A stretch of 64,000 nt of DNA from an uncultured Granulosicoccaceae bacterium (GTDB lineage Bacteria > Pseudomonadota > Gammaproteobacteria > Granulosicoccales > Granulosicoccaceae): contig CALGLE010000002.1 of assembly GCA_937930305.1 (NCBI GenBank), forward strand, positions 1-64,000, read 5' to 3'. The notes under the pieces were generated by a model. That model worked only from the letters and a program-made list of their open reading frames with translations, was not told the origin of the DNA and made no database searches. The position numbers were made by a program, and so were the translations under genes. This document shows positions 44,511-55,114 of the stretch, one piece after another. Each line of letters begins with the position of its first letter. Position 1 is the stretch's first letter.

Positions 44511-45592
44511 GAGCTACTTTGGTGTTGGGCTAACGCTTGAATTACTCTGGCTGGTGTCACCACACCTAAAGTCACGCCCTCACTGTCAACCACCACACCG
44601 CCGGGGTGAGATTCAAACATCGGCATAACCACATCTAGGGTTGTTTTGCTGGCAATGCGCGGTGCATCAACAGGTACATCGCTGGAAGCGTTCTCGATTA
44701 ATTCCCCAACCGTTATGACCCGATCCCGCGGCACATCCTTAGTAAATTCCGCCACATAATCATTGGCTGGATTTAACACCAACTCGGTCGGTGTGCCCAA
44801 CTGCACCAGCTGACCATCTTTCATAATGGCGATGCGATCAGCCAAACGAAGCGCTTCTAAGAAATCGTGTGTGATGAAAACAATGGTTTTGTTTAGCAAC
44901 GTTTGCAAGCGTAGAAATTCATCTTGCATTTGTCGGCGAATGAGCGGATCGAGCGCACTAAAGGGTTCATCCAGCAACCAAACATCAGGTTCAACCGCTA
45001 AGCTTCGTGCAATGCCTACTCGCTGTTGTTGACCCCCGGATAGTTCTCGCGGAAAGCTATCTTCACGACCTTCCAACCCAACCAGCTCAATCACTTCTTT
45101 TGCTCTGGCTACGCGCTCGCGTGACGACTTACCCTGCAATTTCAGCGGAAAACCAATATTTTCCAGCACGGTTAGGTGGGGCATTAAACCAAAATTTTGG
45201 AACACCATTCCCATGCGATGGCGACGAATTTTTATTAATTCAGCGTCATTGGCACTGAGTAAATCTTCGCCGTCTAACAGCACTTCACCGGCAGTGGGTT
45301 CAACCAATCGGGAAAGGCAGCGCACCATGGTGGACTTCCCTGACCCCGACAAACCCATGATGATGAAGATTTCACCCGAGCGAACATCAAAACTGACGTC
45401 GGATGCCGCGACGATTAAGCCTTCGCTTAATAACGCTTTACGCAATGCGGCGGGATCTGAATGCTGACCGGCCAACGCAGGATAGCGTTGGCTTACGTTG
45501 TCACCGTAGACTTTCCATACCGAGCGGCAGGAAATTTTCACAGAAGACTCAGCGGCACTGTGCGTGCCGCTGACGTCTTTTAATGTACTCAA
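44507..45592 (-). CDS. Quaternary-amine ABC transporter ATPase, ProV-like
   Basis: A 361-residue ATPase. The ProV-specific N-terminus is CRSVWKVYGDNVSQRYPAL. Walker A is GLSGSGKST, the signature LSGGQQQRVGIARSLAVEP, Walker B WLLDEPFSALDP, and the H-loop is in VFITHDFLEAL. A CBS-like domain covers the last 70 residues, where related transporters sense ionic strength. It lies between the binding protein and the permease, overlapping the latter by four bases. Confidence 0.93.
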   Translation of the reverse strand: MSTLKDVSGTHSAAESSVKISCRSVWKVYGDNVSQRYPALAGQHSDPAALRKALLSEGLIVAASDVSFDVRSGEIFIIMGLSGSGKSTMVRCLSRLVEPTAGEVLLDGEDLLSANDAELIKIRRHRMGMVFQNFGLMPHLTVLENIGFPLKLQGKSSRERVARAKEVIELVGLEGREDSFPRELSGGQQQRVGIARSLAVEPDVWLLDEPFSALDPLIRRQMQDEFLRLQTLLNKTIVFITHDFLEALRLADRIAIMKDGQLVQLGTPTELVLNPANDYVAEFTKDVPRDRVITVGELIENASSDVPVDAPRIASKTTLDVVMPMFESHPGGVVVDSEGVTLGVVTPARVIQALAQHQSSS

Positions 45593-45613
45593 ACCAATCG
45601 ACTCAGCAAACGA

Positions 45614-46585
45614 TTATTGCTTGGCTGCGTCTACCCAAGCCTTCCAAGTAGCTTCATTGTCAGCAACCCAAGCCGCAACCACTTCTTCCAACTTTTCACC
45701 GTCTTGATCGATCGCATTCATCATCGGAATTTGATCAGCATTGGTTAGGGTGTAATTTTCTAAAAGTTTTGCGGCCGCTGGCCACTTGTCAGCCATGCCT
45801 TTCCAAGCCATCTTTTTGATGTAGCCACGCTGCCAGTCACAATCGTAGGTGGCATTGGGGTTCATACCCACAGACGCATCTTCGTAACATCCGTCTTCGT
45901 ATGCTGGCAACTCAACCGGATGCAAATCCACAACCGCGTGTACCCAATGGGGTGACCAAAACATAACGAGAAGCGGTTCGTTACGTGTATCCGCCCCTTG
46001 TATTTCTGCTACAAGTGCGCCTTCACTACCTGCTGGCGCTGAGGTGTACTCTAATCCAAAGGCCGTTAAGCGATCGATGTTGGTGGTTCCCCAGTCCGCT
46101 GGGTAATCGACCAAGCGACCTTTGGGAAAGGTTTCTGCATTGGCGAAAACTTCCACACAATCTTTCAACGCCTCATAGGCGGGTAAACCAGGGCAAGCTT
46201 CTTTGGCGGCGTTGTTGTAGAACCAAGTTTCTGCTGGCTCTAAACCTAAGTCACCGACTTCGATGACGTTTCCACTGGCCAAGGCATTATCGTAATGCTC
46301 ACCGATATTAGAACTCCAAATTTCTAAAGTGGCTGAGACGGTGTTGTCTTCTAGAGCTTGCATTTGCGGGTAATACCCCGCCGTCACATATTCAACGTTG
46401 TAGCCCATTTTTTTCAGGACCTCACCTGCGACGTGTGTAGAGATATGTTGACCCGTCCACTCGTTCATCGCGAGTTTGATCGGATCTTCACTTTCAGGCA
46501 CAGCCGCCTGGGCTGTGGCCAGGGTGGATAATCCGAGCACCAGGCCTAGAGCAATCGCCGGCACGTGCGAATGAGTATTCTGCAT
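45614..46585 (-). CDS. Quaternary-amine ABC transporter substrate-binding protein, ProX-like
   Basis: A 323-residue periplasmic binding protein. The ATG at 46585 is chosen because GGGAGAG lies just before it. The signal peptide ends near ATAQAA. The OpuAC-type domain has LAMNEWTGQHISTHVAGEVLKKMGYNVEYV, WSSNIGEHYDNA and FWSPHWVHAVVDLHPVELP, whose Trp and Tyr residues could form the aromatic cage for a trimethylammonium group. First gene of the transporter operon. Confidence 0.92.
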   Translation of the reverse strand: MQNTHSHVPAIALGLVLGLSTLATAQAAVPESEDPIKLAMNEWTGQHISTHVAGEVLKKMGYNVEYVTAGYYPQMQALEDNTVSATLEIWSSNIGEHYDNALASGNVIEVGDLGLEPAETWFYNNAAKEACPGLPAYEALKDCVEVFANAETFPKGRLVDYPADWGTTNIDRLTAFGLEYTSAPAGSEGALVAEIQGADTRNEPLLVMFWSPHWVHAVVDLHPVELPAYEDGCYEDASVGMNPNATYDCDWQRGYIKKMAWKGMADKWPAAAKLLENYTLTNADQIPMMNAIDQDGEKLEEVVAAWVADNEATWKAWVDAAKQ

Positions 46586-46667
46586 AATTTTCTCTCCCAA
46601 GAGGTTGGTTAATGGTGATTTCCACTACCAACATACACGGAATGAGACACTATTTGAAGTCGACTGG

Positions 46668-47396
<729 letters not shown>

Positions 47397-47452
47397 TTAT
47401 AAGACATAAAAAGGCTAAGCTTGATGCCCCAGTTGGCTGAGAAATTGGCGAA

Positions 47453-48058
47453 ATGCCTGTTTACGACACGAATCCCCATCTAAAAAAGCTTCGACAAGAC
47501 CTGCACATTAACGCAGACCTGCTGGGCCATCCGCTTAAATTTGCCACCACCTGGGGTTTGTTTTCGCCACGCGCTATCGATGAGGGCAGTTTGATGTTGC
47601 TCGAGCATCTGGACGTGGCCGAAGATGAAATCGCGTTAGATTTTGGCTGTGGCTACGGCCCCTTGGGTTTAGCCATCGCCAAAGCCGCCCCAAAAGGTTC
47701 GGTGCAATTGATAGATAAGGATTTTGTCGCCATTGACTACGCCAACAAAAATGCACAAGCCAATGGCCTAAACAATGCCCGCGCTTACTTAAGTAACGCA
47801 CTCATGGATGTGCCGCTGGAACCCCAATTCTCACTCGTGGTGTCAAACCTTCCGGCAAAAACCGGTAATGAGTTGTACACCTTAGCCTTTAATGATGCGA
47901 AACAACGCATGCAACCCGGGGCTAAATTCGTGGTGGTTACCATCAATGGTTTGCGCAGCTACATGAAGCGTTCATTCACCGAAATTTTCGGTAACTACAA
48001 GAAATTGAAACAAGGTAAAACCTATACGGTTTCCGTAGCTGAACGATTAGCCGACTGA
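47453..48058 (+). CDS. Class I SAM-dependent methyltransferase, RsmC-like
   Basis: A 201-residue methyltransferase. The SAM-binding motif is LDFGCGYGPLGLAIAKAAP, the acidic motif II VQLIDKDFVAIDYANKN, and the catalytic-loop position reads VSNLPAK where rRNA/DNA N-methyltransferases have NPPF/NPPY. This resembles the C-terminal half of RsmC (YbxB-like). Its end overlaps the convergent trhO gene by 37 bases. Target RNA is not certain. Confidence 0.82.
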   Translation: MPVYDTNPHLKKLRQDLHINADLLGHPLKFATTWGLFSPRAIDEGSLMLLEHLDVAEDEIALDFGCGYGPLGLAIAKAAPKGSVQLIDKDFVAIDYANKNAQANGLNNARAYLSNALMDVPLEPQFSLVVSNLPAKTGNELYTLAFNDAKQRMQPGAKFVVVTINGLRSYMKRSFTEIFGNYKKLKQGKTYTVSVAERLAD

Positions 48059-48843
48059 CAATCGCAGACTTGACCCGCAGGCATGGCGGTTGAACATTCT
48101 CGGCACAACCAGGCGTGGGTCTCTTCTAGTTCGGGCGTAATGACGTGGCGATCATCGAACACAAAACAATCGCCGTCCCAGTGTTCCTTCCCGTATTGCT
48201 CAAACCAATTAAGGATGCCACCTTCAATCTGATAAACCTCCTTAACACCTGCGTTAGCTAAGTAAGGTGCCGCTTTTTCACAGCGTATGCCACCTGTGCA
48301 AAACGTCACGATCGGTTTGTCCGTCGGCAATTTTCCTGATGCGATGGCGGAATCCACCACTTTAGGAAAATTGCGAAAGTTATCCAGTGAAACATCAATG
48401 GCTTGCGCAAAAGTGCCCGATTTAATTTCGTAGTCGTTGCGAGTATCCAACAGCACAAAATCTCGCCCTTCATCCAGCCAAGTTTTTAAGGTTTCTGGCG
48501 TGATGGGCGGCGCTACCGTACGACCTTCTTCACCTTTCGTTTTTCCGCCATCGAACGTGATAATTTCAGGGCGTATTCGCACCTTTAACTTGGTGAAGGC
48601 TTGCAGTTCAGACCAACTCTCTTTCAGCCAAAGACCGGCTAAACGCTCATCGGTATTGAACCATTGAGTGGCTTTTTCAATCGCTTCCGCAGGGGCTGAC
48701 AAGGCCACGTTTATGCCTTCCTCGGCCAACAAAATAGTGCCTAGAACACCAGCTTCGCGCAGTGCCGACAACATATTTTCTTGTAATTCTGGGAGGTTAT
48801 CGAGTGTGATAAATCGGTAACCTGAGACGTTTAAGTGCTTCAT
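48022..48843 (-). CDS. trhO: tRNA uridine(34) hydroxylase, rhodanese family
   Basis: TrhO (YceA) makes 5-hydroxyuridine at tRNA position 34 using oxygen. The 273-residue ORF has the N-terminal ferredoxin-like domain (GTILLAEEGINVALS) and the rhodanese domain with the catalytic loop FCTGGIRCEKAAPYL. The C-terminal Cys-rich end (HAWLCRECSTAMPAGQVCDC) is a probable metal site. Convergent with the methyltransferase. Confidence 0.93.
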   Translation of the reverse strand: MKHLNVSGYRFITLDNLPELQENMLSALREAGVLGTILLAEEGINVALSAPAEAIEKATQWFNTDERLAGLWLKESWSELQAFTKLKVRIRPEIITFDGGKTKGEEGRTVAPPITPETLKTWLDEGRDFVLLDTRNDYEIKSGTFAQAIDVSLDNFRNFPKVVDSAIASGKLPTDKPIVTFCTGGIRCEKAAPYLANAGVKEVYQIEGGILNWFEQYGKEHWDGDCFVFDDRHVITPELEETHAWLCRECSTAMPAGQVCDCQSANRSATETV

Positions 48844-49024
48844 CGTGTGACTTGTTATTAAAAGCTAACGGATTGAATTTAACTTGTTTAAAAATATTTC
48901 TGGCATTTCTGACGTGATGAACTAGGCTTACACGTATAACTATAATTGTATCTGTTTTTCAGTCACCGCCTGCTACAACGCCTGCGCTGGTGACAGAAAA
49001 AACTTGGGATTGAGAACCATAAAG

Positions 49025-51022
49025 ATGAGTTTGACCTCGTTGCCTACGGCAGGGCGGCGCCTGGGTGCCCTTCTGACACTCACCGCCAGCCTGCTACCCG
49101 CGGCCGCTTTGGGCGACACACCCGAACCCTGGGCTGTTGACACCGACACACTTGAAGCTCGAACGCGTTTTATACAAGCGCGAGAAGCCCTCGCCGTGGC
49201 AGACATCGCCGCGTTCAACAAAATAAAAAGCACACTAACCAACTACCCCTTGTACCCGTACCTCGAGTACGAAAATTTAGCGCATATTTTTCGCACAGAA
49301 GAGCCGTCCAAGGCCTCAATCGGCAAACTCAATGCGTTTGAGAGCCAATTTAAAAATGAGGCGTTAACGCGGAATCTGACCCGAAGTTTGCAGTCTCGAC
49401 TATCAGAAACCGAACAATGGACATTGTTTCTTGCGCTAAGTAAATCTCGCTTGGCCGCTAAGTTAAGCTGCAGCCACTTACGGGCAAATTACGAGCTGGG
49501 GAAAATTTCAACCTTCACCGATGAGGTGTTGGAATTGTGGGTACAGCCAAAAAAACACCACAAGCGTTGCCAGCCGGTTTTGGATGCCATCCAGGCAAAA
49601 CACACACCACCGTTCAAGGCCATATGGGAACGCATCTTCCTATCCTTTGAAGAAGATAAGCCTAATTTCGCTAAGCCAATGCTTGGGTATCTGTCGCGTT
49701 ACGAACGCAAACAAGTAACGAACTGGCTTGAAGCACTAGAAAACCCTGAACCTTTCCTAAACAGTGCTGTACTACAAAAAGATTCACAACTCAATCGTCG
49801 ACGTTTTGTTGATCTTGTGCTGGCTTGGTCAAAATCAGACCCTGTCAGCGCCATGAACCATTGGCTGGAAAATAAGGATCGATTCCGTTTCTACAGCGAT
49901 CGTTATTACGATACGCACCGCTTGCTAGCGATGCGTGGGGCCTACCGACGTTTACCCGAAGCCTATGAGTGGTTGATGGGCGTACCAGGCCGAGATGATG
50001 ACCTTGAACTCAAGGAATGGCGCATTCGAGCGGCGTTGTTCGAACAAAATTGGCTTGAGGTCATAAAAAATATCCGCCGTTTACCGCAATCTGAGCAAGA
50101 AGAAGATCACTGGGCGTACTGGGAAGCGCGCGCCTTTGAAGAAACCGGTCATGTAGAAAAAGCGAACACAATTTACACATCCTTGGCAGGCCTACAGTCT
50201 TACCACGGTTTTTTATCGGCCGACCGCTTGAACGCAGATTACGCGATACGCAACGAGCCGTTACCCGTTGATGCACCCAAAGTTAACGCCTTAGCCGAAT
50301 TACCCGCCATGATTCGCGCCAGAGAGTACCACCACGCTGGCGTCACTTGGGAAGCTCGACGCGAGTGGAATTCCGTACTAAAAAATGCGGATAAAGACAC
50401 CGTTGCGGCAGCCACTCAATTGGCAATACATTGGGATATGGCAGACCGCGCTTTGGCAACTGCCGGACGCATAAAGGATTTTCGGCGTGCGATTGATGTG
50501 CGATTCCCTGTCGTATTTGAAGCCTTGATCAACACCCACACCACCGAGCACTCACTCGACCCTGCCTTTGTACTGGGCTTGATGCGCCGGGAAAGTGGCT
50601 TTATGGCCGATGCAAAATCCCCCGTGGGTGCAACGGGCTTGATGCAACTGATGCCACAAACTGCCAAACACGTGGCCGATATGAAGGGTAAGAAAAATTG
50701 GCGTGGCGATTTAACCGATCCCGCCACCAATATTGAATTTGGCAGTTATTACTTTCGCCATGTGCTGGATCGCTTTGATGAGCGCGAGATCCTGGCTGCG
50801 GCAGCCTACAATGCGGGGCCAACGCGGGTGAAATCCTGGCTACCCGAGAGCGTGATGGCGGCCGATGTTTGGATTGATACCATCCCGTATTCTGAAACTC
50901 GTCGCTACGTGCGCGCACTGCTAGCGTACGCAGCCATTTATGATGTGCATTTAACTGGTAAACCCAAACGACTCAGCGAGCGTTTGGAAGACATCCAACC
51001 GAAAGGACAAGACGAGACATGA
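49025..51022 (+). CDS. slt: Soluble lytic murein transglycosylase
   Basis: Slt70-type periplasmic enzyme that cleaves peptidoglycan to 1,6-anhydro products. The ATG at 49025 gives a signal peptide ending near AALGDT. Residues 40-470 form the helical superhelix ring; the C-terminal SLT domain has the catalytic Glu in LGLMRRESGFM, then GATGLMQLMPQTAK and the AAAYNAGPTRV segment. Total 665 residues, normal for Slt70. The stop overlaps the bolA-type gene by four bases. Confidence 0.94.
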   Translation: MSLTSLPTAGRRLGALLTLTASLLPAAALGDTPEPWAVDTDTLEARTRFIQAREALAVADIAAFNKIKSTLTNYPLYPYLEYENLAHIFRTEEPSKASIGKLNAFESQFKNEALTRNLTRSLQSRLSETEQWTLFLALSKSRLAAKLSCSHLRANYELGKISTFTDEVLELWVQPKKHHKRCQPVLDAIQAKHTPPFKAIWERIFLSFEEDKPNFAKPMLGYLSRYERKQVTNWLEALENPEPFLNSAVLQKDSQLNRRRFVDLVLAWSKSDPVSAMNHWLENKDRFRFYSDRYYDTHRLLAMRGAYRRLPEAYEWLMGVPGRDDDLELKEWRIRAALFEQNWLEVIKNIRRLPQSEQEEDHWAYWEARAFEETGHVEKANTIYTSLAGLQSYHGFLSADRLNADYAIRNEPLPVDAPKVNALAELPAMIRAREYHHAGVTWEARREWNSVLKNADKDTVAAATQLAIHWDMADRALATAGRIKDFRRAIDVRFPVVFEALINTHTTEHSLDPAFVLGLMRRESGFMADAKSPVGATGLMQLMPQTAKHVADMKGKKNWRGDLTDPATNIEFGSYYFRHVLDRFDEREILAAAAYNAGPTRVKSWLPESVMAADVWIDTIPYSETRRYVRALLAYAAIYDVHLTGKPKRLSERLEDIQPKGQDET

Positions 51023-51339
51023 ACGGACCCGTTCAACAACAGATACACGACACCTTAGTGGATGCACTTGCGCCTGTGCACTTGCAGGTATTGAACGAAA
51101 GCCACATGCACAATGTGCCGGCAGGTTCCGAATCCCACTTTAAACTCGTGATCGTAGCGACCGAATTTTCTGACAAGCGGCTTATTCAACGTCATCGCGA
51201 AGTGAACGCTTTACTCAAACCGTACTTAGACGGAGAAGTTCACGCACTGAGTATGCACACCCACACCCCAGATGAGTGGGCTGCAAAGGGAGAGGTGGTG
51301 CCTGATTCACCGCCTTGCCGGGGTGGCTCAGCCGTTTAA
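51019..51339 (+). CDS. BolA family protein
   Basis: A 106-residue protein of the BolA/IbaG family, which partners monothiol glutaredoxins in iron-sulfur trafficking and affects cell shape in E. coli. The pattern is LNESHMHNVPAGSESHFKLVIVATEFSDKRLIQRHREVNALL and VHALSMHTHTPDEW. It is coupled to slt by an ATGA overlap and followed by a bidirectional terminator. Confidence 0.92.
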   Translation: MNGPVQQQIHDTLVDALAPVHLQVLNESHMHNVPAGSESHFKLVIVATEFSDKRLIQRHREVNALLKPYLDGEVHALSMHTHTPDEWAAKGEVVPDSPPCRGGSAV

Positions 51340-51442
51340 ATCACGGCAACCATCGCGGTATATTGCTTAGAATCTAACGTTTTACACTCTAGCTCTTAAC
51401 AATTTAATTCTTAGAACCCAATTCAATCTAAAACACCCAGGC

Positions 51443-51479
51443 AAAAAAAAGCCCTGACGCATCAGCATCAAGGCTTTTT
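51443..51479. terminator. Bidirectional terminator between the bolA-type gene and the porin
   Basis: GCCCTGACGC and GCATCAAGGC pair around ATCA. An A8 run precedes and T5 follows, so transcripts from both sides meet a stem with a U tract. It serves the convergent bolA-type and porin genes. Confidence 0.85.
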
Positions 51480-51504
51480 CTTGAACTACTAGCTAAGAAA
51501 GAGT

Positions 51505-52392
51505 TTAGAAGCTCTTGCTAAGCATTAGGCGCCAGTCGTCAGCACCGTCAGTGTCGCCATCATCAATGTTGTAACGAGCGCTAGCTGTCATGCCGCCGCC
51601 TAAGCCGTAGCCTAAGTCCAAGCGAGTCTTAGTTTCTTCACCGTCACCGTCAGTAGACTGGATGTGGTGAGTTAAGCCAAGAGATACGCCTGCGATACCG
51701 TAGCCAACTTTCAAACCAATGATGTTTGAGTTGTCAATGCCGTCGCCCACTTCCTGATCCACGTAGTGAACCGCAACGGAAGCACCAGCGAAGCCGAAAG
51801 AAGCACCAACTGAGAAGTTAGTGAGTTCGTCGCGCTGCTCACCACCAATACCAATGGCAAAACCACCGATGCTGAATTTCGCACCAACACCGATAGTGTC
51901 TTCATTCTTAGCTGGAGCATAAGAGAGACCAACTGTTGCAGGTCCGAATCCACCAGTGTACGAAACACCACCGTTAATGCCGCCAGTTTGGTCAAACAAG
52001 TCACCAGCAACCTGGCCATACTCAGCCGCTACTGGAACTTCACCAAAACGTAAATCACCGAATCCGCCTTTGATACCAACATAAATGTTGTCATCTGTGA
52101 CTGGGCTGCCTGAGAGGCCATCCCCGTCTAAACGAATGCTACCGTAGGCGTCCAAACCGTTATTCATGGTGTGAGTCGCTACTACACCAACCAACGCATC
52201 TCCCGCCGCAAAAGAAGGATCACCTTCAGTTGGACCGTCGGCGTCTTCCGGGTTGGATAATGTGTCGTCATCGCTGCCTTTCAGCTGGATCTCAACTGCT
52301 CCGGACAGAACGGTGTCTGCGGAAGCAATCTGAGGGGCTGCTGCAGCAATACCTGCGATTGCTACCGCTACTGCTGTCTTTCTGAATTGCAT
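51505..52392 (-). CDS. Gram-negative outer-membrane porin
   Basis: A 295-residue beta-barrel protein. The signal peptide is VAVAIAGIAAAAPQIASA. The mature part opens with a beta strand (TVLSGAVEIQLKG) and has alternating aromatic/polar strands, an Asp/Glu-rich loop, and a C-terminal Phe (MLSKSF), the usual signal for BAM. GGAGAG lies before the ATG. Shorter than classical 16-strand porins but same family. Transported solutes unknown. Confidence 0.88.
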   Translation of the reverse strand: MQFRKTAVAVAIAGIAAAAPQIASADTVLSGAVEIQLKGSDDDTLSNPEDADGPTEGDPSFAAGDALVGVVATHTMNNGLDAYGSIRLDGDGLSGSPVTDDNIYVGIKGGFGDLRFGEVPVAAEYGQVAGDLFDQTGGINGGVSYTGGFGPATVGLSYAPAKNEDTIGVGAKFSIGGFAIGIGGEQRDELTNFSVGASFGFAGASVAVHYVDQEVGDGIDNSNIIGLKVGYGIAGVSLGLTHHIQSTDGDGEETKTRLDLGYGLGGGMTASARYNIDDGDTDGADDWRLMLSKSF

Positions 52393-52917
52393 AGTTCTCT
52401 CCGATTCAGATATTTGCTGTGTAATAAATTATGTCTAACAAGTTTTTGGTGTTGACCAGAGAACTCTAGCCAGTGTGTCTGAAAAATGCAACAACTAATG
52501 GCATTTTCGCAAGTTTCTGGCGTCGCACCTCTTTGGCAACGACATTCAGTGTAGAACATCCACAGCAAATGGCGAGTTTTTGAGCATTATTTTCTAATTA
52601 AAATCGCAAACGTGGTTTTTCTGCAACACAACGGGCGAATATCACGGGGTTTTTGCCAAATTTCGTCAATATCGTGGCATCGATGACACCCAAAAACTAA
52701 TCCAATGAGTGGCTACTTGAATTTCTATTAGCAGAAAAAAAATGCGCATTTTCGCACTAGAAACTGATGAAATGCCATCAGCGGCTTTACTTTCAAGCCA
52801 ATGCCGTTACATCCAGAAACGAAAAAGGGCCCTCTAGGGCCCTCGCTCGAACTGTGAGTCAGTGCACAGCTGTGGTTTAAAACCCCATAACCTGAGGTGG
52901 GGAAATTCGCATAGTAC
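52393..52917. other. Intergenic region between the porin and minE
   Basis: 525 bases with no gene seen on either strand. The minE terminator hairpin is at 52822-52843. The rest is AT-rich and probably contains the porin promoter and its 5' leader (52393-52550). A small RNA cannot be excluded but no clear signal was found. Confidence 0.55.
52822..52843 (-). terminator. Terminator of the minCDE operon
   Basis: Read on the minus strand: AGGGCCC-TAGA-GGGCCCT followed by TTTT. A 7 bp GC-rich stem and a T tract, 75 bases after the minE stop. Confidence 0.8.
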
Positions 52918-53235
52918 TTAGGTGCTGGTTTCGACTTTCGGGGTTTTCACCACACGTGCCGATTTAACCGCTCCATCGCCCGAATCATCAGGCAAGGTGA
53001 TGTTCAGCTCGAGTATGTCAAATTCGTCTTGGGAATCGAGCTGCACCGAGACCTGATCATCCCCTACAGATACGTATTTCTTGATCACGTTGAGCAAATC
53101 GCGTTTCAGCATCGGTAAGTAATCCGGTGCATTGCGATTAGTGCGCTCATGAGCGATCAGGACTTGTAGCCGATCCTTGGCAACCTTGGCGGAAGCGTCG
53201 TCAGCCCGATTGCGAAAAAATTTGAAAAATCCCAT
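52918..53235 (-). CDS. minE: Cell-division topological specificity factor MinE
   Basis: MinE drives MinD/MinC pole-to-pole oscillation so that the Z ring forms at mid-cell. The 105-residue ORF has the N-terminal membrane-binding and anti-MinCD helix (MGFFKFF, then AKDRLQVLIAHERTNRN) and the dimerisation domain (YLPMLKRDLLNVIKKYV). ATG start with AAGG upstream, unlike the TTG starts of minC and minD. It follows minD by six bases. Confidence 0.95.
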   Translation of the reverse strand: MGFFKFFRNRADDASAKVAKDRLQVLIAHERTNRNAPDYLPMLKRDLLNVIKKYVSVGDDQVSVQLDSQDEFDILELNITLPDDSGDGAVKSARVVKTPKVETST

Positions 53236-53241
53236 GGCCTT

Positions 53242-54051
53242 CTACCCGAACAGTCGCTTGAAGAATCCCTTCTTGGTGCTTTCCATAAAACGATGGGGTT
53301 TGTTTTCGCCCATCAATCGATCGATCGCATCGCTGTAAGCTTGGCCTGCCTCACTGTCATCATCGAGGATGACTGGCTTACCCGCGTTGGACGATTCTAG
53401 AACCGTTTGAGACTCGGGAATGATGCCAAGCAAGGGAATGGCGAGCAAATCTACGATGTCATCAACGCTCAACATTTGGCCTTCTTTCACTCGGCCGGGG
53501 TTGTAGCGTGTGATCAGCAAGTGTTCGCGCACAGGATCTTCGTTCATCTTTGCGCGCTTAGATTCACTTTGCAGAATGCCTAAAATTCGATCAGAGTCTC
53601 GAACAGATGACACCTCAGGATTCGTTGTTATGATGGCTTCATCTGCGAAATACAGCGCCATCTTTGCACCCTTTTCGATGCCCGCTGGGGAATCGCAAAT
53701 GATGTAGTCAAAGTCACTTTTCTTCAGCTTGTGGATGACACGCGCAATGCCTTCGATGGTAAGCGCATCTTTATCGCGTGTTTGCGATGCTGGCAATATG
53801 TATAAGTTATCAATGCGCTTATCTTTTATCAGCGTTTGATGCAGGCTACTTTCCTGGTTCACTAAGTTCACCAGATCATAAACCACGCGCCGCTCACAAC
53901 CCATGATGAGATCAAGGTTACGTAAACCCACATCAAAATCGATCACCACGGTTTTAAAGCCCCGTTGCGCAAGGCCCGTGGCGATAGAGGCACTGGTGGT
54001 CGTTTTGCCGACGCCACCTTTACCCGACGTCACAACGATTGTCTTGGTCAA
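53242..54051 (-). CDS. minD: Septum-site determining ATPase MinD
   Basis: MinD is a membrane-binding ATPase that recruits MinC. The start is set at a TTG at 54051 with GGGAG eight bases upstream, giving MTKTIVVTSGKGGVGKTTTSA, aligned with the family's N-terminus; the open frame to 54120 adds 23 unconserved residues. Deviant Walker A KGGVGKT, then IDFDVGLRNLDLIMGCERR, the switch region CDSPAGIEKGA, and the C-terminal amphipathic helix KKGFFKRLFG. About 269 residues. Confidence 0.95.
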   Translation of the reverse strand: MTKTIVVTSGKGGVGKTTTSASIATGLAQRGFKTVVIDFDVGLRNLDLIMGCERRVVYDLVNLVNQESSLHQTLIKDKRIDNLYILPASQTRDKDALTIEGIARVIHKLKKSDFDYIICDSPAGIEKGAKMALYFADEAIITTNPEVSSVRDSDRILGILQSESKRAKMNEDPVREHLLITRYNPGRVKEGQMLSVDDIVDLLAIPLLGIIPESQTVLESSNAGKPVILDDDSEAGQAYSDAIDRLMGENKPHRFMESTKKGFFKRLFG

Positions 54052-54080
54052 GCTCTCAACTCCCAAAAAAATTTCGTGCT

Positions 54081-54977
54081 TTAAAGAGGCTCTATGTTGA
54101 GCCTTTCTTGATCTAGCCAAATTTGCGCAGGCTTACCTCGCAAGTCCTCAGGAATCGCTTCCAGGACTCTGTAATTTCCAGCTACTGAGACCAACTCGGC
54201 CTCCAGTGACGAACAAAAAATTCGCGCCTCTGTGTTACCAGAAACGCCACACAACGCACGACCACGCAGTGGACCGTATATGTGGATGTGATTGTCAGCA
54301 ATCACCTCCGCACCCGGGCCAACCTGGCCCATCACAATCAAATCGGTGTCTCGGGCATACACTTGCTGACCCGAGCGCACTGGCCGCGTCATCAATTGCG
54401 GCTGTTTAACGATGTACTGCACTTCCTGGGCAGACATCGGCTCTAATTCCGCATCCACCTCAATGTCGGTGCTGTCAACTGCGCCAACAGACATCGACCC
54501 CGTGCTGGTGTTCGACGCCTGTGATTCGTCGAACTCCGAGCTACCACTTAAATCACCCTCAGCCGTGTCATCAGCTGATTCGTACCCCGCTCCTGCCAAA
54601 GACACGGCCCGACGCGGTTCCTTTTTTACTGCTTTTTCCTTCGCTTCAGCCGGTTTCGCTCGGCGTGCCACACCCTCTATGAGGGGAAGTGCCACTTCTT
54701 CCGCCAACTGCCCACTTTTGTTTACCACGCTGGCCACAATCGGCACCAGCTTATGACGGCGAATGCGTTCTAACAACGCACTCGTGTTCACAGAGACTTC
54801 AGCAACATCCAAGTCGGTTAAGTCAACGACAACTGGGGTGTCTTTAAAAAACCCCGGAGCTTGTTGCACTTTATCGGCAATAAGTTGATCGATTTTGTCG
54901 ATATCGCCTGTATAAAGTTTGAGCGACATAAAGGTGTACATTCCACCCTTAAGTTCGACGTCCAGTTTTCGCGACAA
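54081..54977 (-). CDS. minC: Septum-site determining protein MinC
   Basis: MinC blocks FtsZ polymerisation away from mid-cell. The 298-residue ORF starts at TTG with GAGGG upstream (first residues [12 protein letters not shown]). The N-terminal FtsZ-inhibiting domain ends near residue 120. A long linker (about 120-190) rich in Ser, Asp, Glu and Lys follows. The C-terminal beta-helix domain ([39 protein letters not shown]) dimerises and binds MinD. The linker is longer than in E. coli MinC (231 residues). Confidence 0.94.
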   Translation of the reverse strand: MSRKLDVELKGGMYTFMSLKLYTGDIDKIDQLIADKVQQAPGFFKDTPVVVDLTDLDVAEVSVNTSALLERIRRHKLVPIVASVVNKSGQLAEEVALPLIEGVARRAKPAEAKEKAVKKEPRRAVSLAGAGYESADDTAEGDLSGSSEFDESQASNTSTGSMSVGAVDSTDIEVDAELEPMSAQEVQYIVKQPQLMTRPVRSGQQVYARDTDLIVMGQVGPGAEVIADNHIHIYGPLRGRALCGVSGNTEARIFCSSLEAELVSVAGNYRVLEAIPEDLRGKPAQIWLDQERLNIEPL

Positions 54978-55114
54978 AGCGGCAGCCCTCTTTCGTATTC
55001 CGGTACACGCTTAAGCCTACCTTGGCCGTTCCTATGTATCTCGGACTTGCATTCTAAAGCATTAATGCGATGACATGATGTTGACGGGCAACTTAATTGC
55101 GTAGACTTTTGTAA

